From: Deltaproteobacteria bacterium
Lineage (GTDB): Bacteria; Myxococcota; XYA12-FULL-58-9
NCBI GenBank assembly: GCA_016218825.1
Contig: JACRCV010000092.1
Coordinates: 1-38,602 of the forward strand
Direction: 5' to 3'
Length of the DNA stretch: 38,602 nt
Positions within the stretch are counted from its first letter, which is position 1. Every line of letters begins with the position of its first letter. The position numbers were made by a program, and so were the translations under genes. Positions 31,430-38,602 of the stretch are shown one piece after another. The notes under the pieces were generated by a model. The model made no database searches. It was not told the DNA's origin and was given only the letters and a program-made list of their open reading frames with translations.

Positions 31430-32107
31430 ATGGAAGCCGCCCGCCTCACCAACGTCTCCCGCCGCTACGGCAAGCGCTGGGCGCTCATTCACCTGAGCGT
31501 CTTGATCCCGGAAGGGCACGCGGTGCTGCTCACCGGGCCGAACGGCGCCGGCAAGACCACGCTCTTGCGCATCCTCGCCACCGCGCTGTCGCCGACCAAG
31601 GGCGCGCTCTCGATCTTCGGCATGTCGCCCGCGACCGAGCTCGACAGCATCCGCCGCAAGATCGGCCTCGTGACCCACAAGAGCCACCTCTACGAGGAAA
31701 TGACCGCGATCGAGTCCTTGACCCTCTTGTCCCACTTCGATCGCAAGGTGAACGCCAAGGACATCCCGGCGACCCTCGAGAGGGTCGGCCTCGCGGCTCG
31801 CGCCCATAGCACCGCGCGCACCTTCTCCGCCGGCATGCGGCGCCGGCTGTCGCTGGCGCGGGTGCTGCTGCAACAGCCCGACCTGCTGCTCTTGGACGAG
31901 CCCTTCACCCAGCTGGACCCCGAGGGCGTGGCGCTCGTCATCGAGGTGGTCCGCGAGCTCAAGGGCCGCGGCGTGACTCTCGTCATGGCGACGCACGACG
32001 TCGAGCGCGGCCGCGCGATCTGCGATCTGCACCTGCACCTGGTCGGTGGTCGGCTGGGCGCGCCGATCTCGTCTTTGAACGCCACGACCGTCGTGAAGGC
32101 CGAATGA
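31430..32107 (+). CDS. ccmA: heme exporter ATP-binding protein CcmA
   Basis: It is the ATPase of the CcmABCD complex that releases holo-CcmE from the membrane complex. The 225-residue product has Walker A GPNGAGKTT, the ABC signature FSAGMRRRLSLAR and Walker B LLLLDEPF, with the H-loop ATHD. It is the first gene of a nine-gene operon. The stop overlaps the ccmB start (ATGA). Confidence 0.92.
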   Translation: MEAARLTNVSRRYGKRWALIHLSVLIPEGHAVLLTGPNGAGKTTLLRILATALSPTKGALSIFGMSPATELDSIRRKIGLVTHKSHLYEEMTAIESLTLLSHFDRKVNAKDIPATLERVGLAARAHSTARTFSAGMRRRLSLARVLLQQPDLLLLDEPFTQLDPEGVALVIEVVRELKGRGVTLVMATHDVERGRAICDLHLHLVGGRLGAPISSLNATTVVKAE

Positions 32108-32829
32108 TGACCGCGCCCGGCGAGCCCACCCCATGCGATCGCGCCCGCGGCGTCGCCCTGCTGACGGCGACCGCGAGCGTCATCCGCAAAGATCTGCTCC
32201 TCGAGTGGCGCGGCCGGGCCCGGATCAACGCGACCCTGTTCTTCGCGATCATGACCTTGTTGTTGTTCTCGTTCGCGGTCGGCCCGGAGACCAAGTCGCT
32301 GGCGCAGAACGCCGCCGGCTATCTGTGGCTCGCCATTCTGCTCTCGAGCGTGCTGTCGCTCGGCGAGTCGTTCCGCATCGAGAACGAGAACGGCGCCCTC
32401 GAGGGCCTGCGCTTGATCCCGGTCGATGCGCGCGCCATCTTCCTGGGCAAGGCCATCGCCAACCTGGTGCTGCTCACCGGCCTGGGCGTGCTCTTGATCC
32501 CGATCGCGGTCGCGCTCTACGGCGCCGAGATCAGCGCCGGCTTCCCTCGCGCGGTCTTGGTGCTGGTGCTCGGCTGTGCGGCGATCAGCGCCCCCGGCAC
32601 CCTCTATGCGGCAATCGCCAACCAGGCCCGGGCCCGCGACGTCCTGTTGCCGCTGTTGCTGTTCCCGATCCTGGTGCCGGCGCTGGTCGGCGCGGTCAAG
32701 GCGACGCAGCTGGTGTTCCAGGGCGACCCGATGGGCCAGCTCGACAGCTGGACAACGTTGCTCGTGATATTCAACCTGATGTACTGGCTCTTGTGCCTCG
32801 TCCTCTTCGGACGGGTAGTCGAGGAATGA
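32104..32829 (+). CDS. ccmB: heme exporter membrane protein CcmB
   Basis: It is the membrane subunit partnering CcmA. The 241-residue product has about six hydrophobic helices. It carries the family-typical KDLLLEWRGRARINATLFF near the start, SFRIENENGALEGLRLIPVD in the first cytoplasmic loop, and LPLLLFPILVPALV. The start overlaps the ccmA stop; ATG 32107 is an equally possible start. It ends just before ccmC. Confidence 0.92.
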   Translation: MMTAPGEPTPCDRARGVALLTATASVIRKDLLLEWRGRARINATLFFAIMTLLLFSFAVGPETKSLAQNAAGYLWLAILLSSVLSLGESFRIENENGALEGLRLIPVDARAIFLGKAIANLVLLTGLGVLLIPIAVALYGAEISAGFPRAVLVLVLGCAAISAPGTLYAAIANQARARDVLLPLLLFPILVPALVGAVKATQLVFQGDPMGQLDSWTTLLVIFNLMYWLLCLVLFGRVVEE

Positions 32830-32831
32830 CG

Positions 32832-33521
32832 ATGCAAAAAGCGCTCGACGTCGGCCTCCCCATTGTCGCGATCGTCTTTCTGGTCGTCGGCGGCGTCCTC
32901 GGCCTCACGGTCGCGCCCGCGGACAAAGACATGGGCGACGTCTACCGCATCATGTACGTCCACGTGCCCGCGGCCTGGGCGGCCTTGCTCGCGGTGACCG
33001 TGACCTTCGTCGCCAGCCTGGTCTACCTGCTGAAGAACAACTGGCACGCCGACGCGCTCGGCGAGGCCTCCGCCGAGGTCGGGGTGTTCTTCGGCGCCCT
33101 GTTGATCGTGCTCGGGAGCATCTGGGCCCGCCCCACCTGGGGGGTCTGGTGGGACTGGGATCCGCGCCTGACCACCGCGGCGATCCTGTTGTTCGCGTTC
33201 GCCGGCTACCTGGCGCTCAGGCGCTTCGTCGATGACCCGGAGCGTCGCGCCACCTGGGCCGCGGTCGCGGCGATCGTCGCCTATGTCGACGTACCGATCT
33301 TGTGGTTCTCGGTGCGCTGGTGGCGGACCCTGCACCAGATCCAGAACACCGGAGAGAGCACCCACTCGGTGATGACCAAGAGCCTGTTGTGGAACGCGCT
33401 GGCGTTCGCGCTTTTGTACGTGTGGTTCGTGCGCCTGCGCTACCGCGTCGCCCTGGCGCGCCAGGCGGAGGAGCTCGCCGAGCCACCGGAGACCGAGCCG
33501 GCACACACGCCCGCACCCTGA
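32832..33521 (+). CDS. ccmC: heme-handling membrane protein CcmC
   Basis: CcmC delivers heme to CcmE. The 229-residue product has six hydrophobic helices, the tryptophan-rich WWD motif WGVWWDWDPRLT (103-114), and flanking heme-ligand histidines H44 (MYVHVPAAW) and H168 (TLHQIQNTG). ATG 32832 is preferred over ATG 32826 because GAGGA (32821-32825) lies six bases before it and immediately abuts the other. The proline- and glutamate-rich C-terminus is variable. Confidence 0.94.
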   Translation: MQKALDVGLPIVAIVFLVVGGVLGLTVAPADKDMGDVYRIMYVHVPAAWAALLAVTVTFVASLVYLLKNNWHADALGEASAEVGVFFGALLIVLGSIWARPTWGVWWDWDPRLTTAAILLFAFAGYLALRRFVDDPERRATWAAVAAIVAYVDVPILWFSVRWWRTLHQIQNTGESTHSVMTKSLLWNALAFALLYVWFVRLRYRVALARQAEELAEPPETEPAHTPAP

Positions 33522-33530
33522 GGAGATCGC

Positions 33531-33677
33531 ATGAACGGGACGATCGTTGGTGGTTGGGAATACATCTGGGCGGCCTACCTGGTCACCTGGGGGTCGTTGG
33601 CGCTCTATGCGCTGTCTTTGGTGTGGCGCGCCAGGAAAGCCAAGAGCGGCGAGCCGCAGCCCGGGAGCAAGCCGTGA
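33531..33677 (+). CDS. ccmD: heme exporter small protein CcmD
   Basis: The 48-residue single-pass membrane protein stabilises the CcmABC-CcmE complex. It starts MNGTIVGGWEYIWAAYLVTW, with the family pattern W-x-Y-I-W-x-A-Y, a single hydrophobic helix (about 12-31) and a basic tail (WRARKAK). AGGAG lies five bases before the ATG. The TGA overlaps the GTG of ccmE. Its small size makes it easy to miss; position between ccmC and ccmE supports it. Confidence 0.9.
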   Translation: MNGTIVGGWEYIWAAYLVTWGSLALYALSLVWRARKAKSGEPQPGSKP

Positions 33678-34200
33678 CCCCTGCCGGCAAGAAGCGCCTG
33701 ACCGCGGTCGCAGCGCTCGCGGTCGCCGGCGCCGGCCTGGTGTACCTCGCCACCGGCAACATCGAGGAGAACCTGGTCTACTACTGGACGCCGACCGACC
33801 TGCTCGCCAAGGCCGACACCGTGAAGAACGCCACGATCCGCCTGGGCGGCATGGTGCAGACCGGCAGCAAGCAGTGGAACGCCGAGACCTTGAGCCTCCG
33901 GTTCGTGATGGGCGAGACCCCGGAGGCCGGCGGCAAGACGATCACCGTGGTGTCGACCGGCGCGCCGCCGCAGATGTTTCGCGAGGGCATCGGCTGCATC
34001 GTCGAGGGCAAGTTCGACGGCCAGATCTTCCACGCCGACCGCCTGATGGTGAAGCACTCCAACGAGTACAAGCCCCCCGCCGACGTCGCCGACAGCCACC
34101 AGCTCTACAAGACCCTGGCGCCGGAGACGCCCGCGACCCACAAGAGCGGCAAGGAGGACGCCGTGCGCGCCGCTCCCGCCGGGACGGAGACAACAAGGTG

Positions 34201-34201
<1 letters not shown>
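33674..34201 (+). CDS. ccmE: cytochrome c-type biogenesis protein CcmE (heme chaperone)
   Basis: CcmE binds heme covalently in the periplasm and passes it to CcmFH. The 175-residue product has an N-terminal membrane anchor (about 10-27), an OB-fold domain, and the heme-binding HxxxY motif H128-S-N-E-Y132 in VKHSNEYKPP. The GTG start overlaps the ccmD stop, and the TGA overlaps the ccmF ATG in TGATG. The last 30 residues (after SHQLYKTL) are polar and poorly conserved. Confidence 0.94.
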
Positions 34202-36176
<1,975 letters not shown>

Positions 36177-36180
<4 letters not shown>

Positions 36181-36704
36181 ACTGGAAGAACGTCACCATC
36201 GTCGCGCTCATCAGCATCCCGCTGCTCGTCATCTTGGCGCTCGGCTTCGGCCTCGACCCGCGCGCGGTGCCCTCGGTGCTCCCCGGCAAGGCGGCGCCGG
36301 AGTGCACCCTGCGGGCCATCGGCGGCGAGAGCCGCGCCCTCTCGAGCTTTCGCGGCCGGCCGGTGGTGCTGAACTTCTGGGCGAGCTGGTGCGTGCCCTG
36401 CGAGGCGGAGCACCTGTTGTTGCAGGACGCGGCGCGCGCCTACGGCGAGCGGGTGCAGTTCTTGGGTGTCGTCTACCAGGACGAAGAAGAGAACGCCCGG
36501 CGCTACCTGGCGCAGAAGACCTCGACCTATCCGCAGATGATGGATCCGGCGTCGCGCTGCGCGATCGACTACGGGGTCGCCGGCGTGCCCGAGACCTTCT
36601 TCATCGACGCCGCCGGCACGGTGGCCGCCAAAGAGGTCGGCCCGGTGAACCCGGCCGGCCTGAGCCGCACCCTCGGGCAGATGCTCGCGCGAGGTATGCC
36701 ATGA
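36177..36704 (+). CDS. ccmG: thiol:disulfide interchange protein CcmG/DsbE (TlpA-like)
   Basis: It keeps apocytochrome CxxCH cysteines reduced. The 175-residue product has an N-terminal membrane anchor (6-24), a thioredoxin domain with W71-C72-V73-P74-C75, and the cis-proline segment GVPETFFID. An extra cysteine occurs at residue 43 before the active site. It overlaps ccmF and ccmH by ATGA junctions on both sides. Confidence 0.93.
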
Positions 36705-37165
36705 CGCTGCCAATCGTGACCGTGGTCGCCGTCCTGTTGGTAGAGACCTCCACCCCCGGCGCCGGCGCCAAGGCCGAGGTCACGCTGACCGAGACCGATC
36801 TGGCGCACAGCATCGGCAAAGAGCTGCGCTGTCCGGTGTGTCAGGGAATGCCGATCGCCGAGTCGCCGTCGCAGATGGCCCAGGACATGATGACGCGGGT
36901 GCACCAGATGCTCGCCGAGGGCAAGTCGCGGCAGGAGATCTTCGACTACTTCGTCGAGCGCTACGGCGAGTGGGTGCTGCTCGCCCCCAAGCCGACCGGG
37001 ATGAACTTGACGCTGTGGCTGTTGCCGGCCGCGGCGCTCCTGATCGGCCTGCTGTTGGTGTGGCGCTTCGCCCGCAAGCGACAGGGCGCGGCGCCGGTTC
37101 CTGAGGCCAAGCCCGCGGCCGCCGACGCGACTCTTGAGGCCATCCGCGACGAGGTGAACGAGTGA
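36701..37165 (+). CDS. ccmH: cytochrome c-type biogenesis protein CcmH (CcmH/CycL/NrfF)
   Basis: This thiol-oxidoreductase partner of CcmF has the motif LRCPVCQ (C44, C47). The 154-residue product has a signal-like N-terminus, the conserved RVHQMLAEGKSRQEIFDYFVERYGEWVLL region (seen in two parts), one transmembrane helix (about 103-122) and a short cytoplasmic tail. It is the short CcmH form, with the TPR part (CcmI) encoded by the next gene, whose GTG overlaps its stop. Confidence 0.94.
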   Translation: MTLPIVTVVAVLLVETSTPGAGAKAEVTLTETDLAHSIGKELRCPVCQGMPIAESPSQMAQDMMTRVHQMLAEGKSRQEIFDYFVERYGEWVLLAPKPTGMNLTLWLLPAAALLIGLLLVWRFARKRQGAAPVPEAKPAAADATLEAIRDEVNE

Positions 37166-38352
37166 GCGACGCGATCATCCAGTGGCTTCCCGGCATCATC
37201 GTGCTGTTCGCCGGGCTCGCGGCCGGCCTCTACGTCGCGGCGATCGTGCGCCGCGACACACCGCCCGCCGCCGCTCCGGATCTGGACCTCGACGACCTCG
37301 AGAGCCGGCGCGAGAACTTGATCGCGCTGTTGCGCGACCTCGAGACCGAGCGCCACATGCTCGACCCGGCGATCTATGCCACCCAGAAGGCCGAGCTCGA
37401 GGCCAAGGCGGTCGAGGTGACCCGCCTGCGCGACACGATCGGCCAGGGCGGCGGCGTCAGCGCCAAGACCGGGCGCCAGGAGCCCACCGCGGCGGTGCGC
37501 TTCCTCGCGTCGCGGCCGAGGCTCGCCGGTGTGATCTGGGGCAGCGGCGCCGTCGCGGTCATCGCCGCGATCTATCTGGTGATGAGCGGCCGGCCGACCA
37601 CGAGCCCCCGCACCTCGCAGCCGGTTGCTGCGCCCGCGCCGCCGTCGCTCAGCGCCGCCGGCCGGCAGCAGATCGGCGAGATCATGGCCGCGCTGCAGCA
37701 GAACCCCGGCGACATCGACGCGCTGTTGCGCGGCAGCCAGGTGATGGTGCGGGAGGGCCAGACGGTCGGGGCGCGCGCCTTCGTCGATCGGGCGCTGCAG
37801 CTCGATCCGGAGCACCCCGAGGCGCTGGTCGCCTACGCCACGCTGCTCGCGGCGCAGGGCGACGCCCAGGGCGGCCTCAACCGCCTCGACGCGCTGGTGG
37901 TGAAGAAGCCCGACTATCTGCCGGCGCATTTCGTGCGCGGCATGCTGGCCGCCGAGCTCCACGACGACGCGCGTATGCAACAGAGCCTGAAGCGCTTCGT
38001 CGACAAGGCCCCGGACGGCCCGCAGAAGAGCGCGGCCTTGGCGGCGCTCGCGGGCGCCAAGCCGGCCGAGGCCGCGGCCACGGTGTCGCAGCTGTGGGCC
38101 ACCCGCTGCTCGCTCTGCCACGGCGTCAGAGGCGGCGGTGACACCACGATGGGCAAGAGCATGGGCTTGGCGGACATGGCGAGCGCCGCGTGGCAACAGC
38201 GGCTGAGCGACGACGCGATCCGCCGGGTCATCCGCGAGGGCGTGCTGAAGGAGGAGGCGGGCCGCAAGAAGCGAATGCAGGCCTTCCCCGAGCTGTCGGC
38301 GGCCCAGGTCGACGAGCTGGTGAAGACGGTCCGCGCCTTCAAATCCCCGTAG
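37162..38352 (+). CDS. CcmI-like TPR protein fused to a cytochrome c domain
   Basis: The 396-residue product has two membrane helices (about 8-28 and 122-141) flanking a cytoplasmic coiled-coil-like segment (43-93), like the N-terminal part of CcmI. A periplasmic TPR region follows (about 165-290) with repeats such as ALQLDPEHPEALVAYATLLA. Residues 305-393 form a cytochrome c-like domain with CSLCH (316-320) and a possible distal ligand M372 in KKRMQAFPELS, followed by a C-terminal helix. CcmI normally presents apocytochromes to the heme lyase and carries no heme. This fusion would make an assembly factor that is itself a substrate of the machinery. The GTG start overlaps the ccmH stop. Confidence 0.88.
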   Translation: MSDAIIQWLPGIIVLFAGLAAGLYVAAIVRRDTPPAAAPDLDLDDLESRRENLIALLRDLETERHMLDPAIYATQKAELEAKAVEVTRLRDTIGQGGGVSAKTGRQEPTAAVRFLASRPRLAGVIWGSGAVAVIAAIYLVMSGRPTTSPRTSQPVAAPAPPSLSAAGRQQIGEIMAALQQNPGDIDALLRGSQVMVREGQTVGARAFVDRALQLDPEHPEALVAYATLLAAQGDAQGGLNRLDALVVKKPDYLPAHFVRGMLAAELHDDARMQQSLKRFVDKAPDGPQKSAALAALAGAKPAEAAATVSQLWATRCSLCHGVRGGGDTTMGKSMGLADMASAAWQQRLSDDAIRRVIREGVLKEEAGRKKRMQAFPELSAAQVDELVKTVRAFKSP

Positions 38353-38360
38353 CCGTGTTG

Positions 38361-38380
38361 CCCGCCCCACCCGAGGCGGG
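38361..38380 (+). terminator. GC hairpin after the ccm operon
   Basis: CCCGCC (38361-38366) pairs with GGCGGG (38375-38380), nine bases after the stop of the last ccm gene. No T-tract follows. Its loop CCACCCGA resembles the first hairpin of repeat copies R2 and R4, so it may be the 5' part of repeat copy R5. Confidence 0.45.
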
Positions 38381-38417
38381 ATCCGGCACGACTCGGAAAG
38401 ATAAGAGTGGGGATCAC

Positions 38418-38456
38418 GGAGGACGGGCGCGAAGCGCCCGCCGGGAATCAAGAAGG
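38418..38456 (+). repeat. REP-like element copy R5 (diverged)
   Basis: GGAG (38418-38421) is followed by a perfect stem CGGGCGC (38424-38430) with GCGCCCG (38434-38440) over a GAA loop, then CCGGGAATCAAGAAGG. The stem sequence differs from the other copies while pairing is kept. The long G-tract is absent. It lies downstream of the ccm operon in the same orientation. Confidence 0.7.
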
Positions 38457-38499
38457 ACTGACCATAACTCCGCTCTAGACGCTCCGCGTTAGGAGTGTG

Positions 38500-38540
38500 A
38501 AGCGCATCCGATCCGCGCTGTGCCTGGTTTGGATGCGCTT
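38500..38540. repeat. perfect 10-base inverted repeat with 21-base spacer
   Basis: AAGCGCATCC (38500-38509) is the exact reverse complement of GGATGCGCTT (38531-38540). The region 38457-38602 contains no recognisable gene; a second small hairpin (GCCC/GGGC) lies at 38561-38571. The repeat could be a terminator, an operator or the edge of an element that continues beyond the window. Confidence 0.5.
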
Positions 38541-38602
38541 GCCTTAGCGGGCCGCATGTCGCCCAGTGGGCGAGTTCTTGCTTGCTTTGGCTTCTGGTTA
38601 TA

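Noticed and set aside
38457-38602. A second tRNA or small structured RNA at the window end
   Set aside because: The inverted repeat does not extend to a cloverleaf, and no T-arm TTCGA-type loop or acceptor pairing was found.

Overview
The window is very GC-rich, densely coding bacterial DNA. It probably comes from the Myxococcota or a related former deltaproteobacterial lineage. This is inferred from a MYXO-CTERM-like tail on a GH18 protein (6940-8502), a similar tail inside 14740-17337, a lipoprotein with about 90 cysteines (28304-30181), the secreted-protein repertoire, and a sulfatase-like family ending in L(R/K)ALGY. No rRNA, CRISPR array, phage gene or intact insertion sequence was seen. 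One tRNA (Cys) is present.

Layout. 133-6220: housekeeping and envelope genes, namely glycyl-tRNA synthetase, DksA, a secreted two-module protein, an amidase, YicC and an LptC-like lipoprotein. 6217-9188: a FliK-like C-terminal-domain protein coupled to a GH18 hydrolase, a perfect TGTGA-N6-TCACA operator, and an unrecognised gene. 9267-9342: tRNA-Cys. 9426-17337: an alkaline-phosphatase-superfamily island with two sulfatase-like proteins that have Thr at the nucleophile position, a type I phosphodiesterase-like protein, and a large secreted protein fused to a formylglycine-generating-enzyme-like lipoprotein domain. 17379-21478 (minus strand): hemE-hemN, an HMA-domain lipoprotein and an amidohydrolase lipoprotein. 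21601-28240 (plus strand): hemX-like, hemA, hemC, hemD, hemB and an acyl-CoA dehydrogenase. 28304-31314 (minus strand): the cysteine-rich lipoprotein and a protein arginine methyltransferase resembling eukaryotic CARM1/PRMT4. 31430-38352 (plus strand): a complete ccmABCDEFGHI cytochrome c maturation operon whose last gene is a CcmI-type TPR protein fused to a CxxCH cytochrome c domain.

The genes make biochemical sense together. The two hem units cover glutamyl-tRNA to protoporphyrinogen, except hemL and the last two steps. The ccm operon then exports heme and attaches it to apocytochromes. Most neighbouring genes in the hem and ccm units overlap by 4 bases or less, which suggests translational coupling.

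The most unusual signals are: (1) a dispersed REP-like element with a GGAG foot, a perfect GC palindrome whose sequence varies while pairing is kept, and a GGGAATCAA tail, present in at least four copies plus one degenerate one, with one copy lying inside the 5' part of a gene; (2) the CARM1-like methyltransferase; (3) the CcmI-cytochrome c fusion; (4) a MYXO-CTERM-like tail running directly into a lipoprotein signal in one reading frame; (5) a nested AT-rich stem-loop in an otherwise GC-rich convergent intergenic region; and (6) three genes with -10-like boxes so close to their ATG that their mRNAs may be leaderless.
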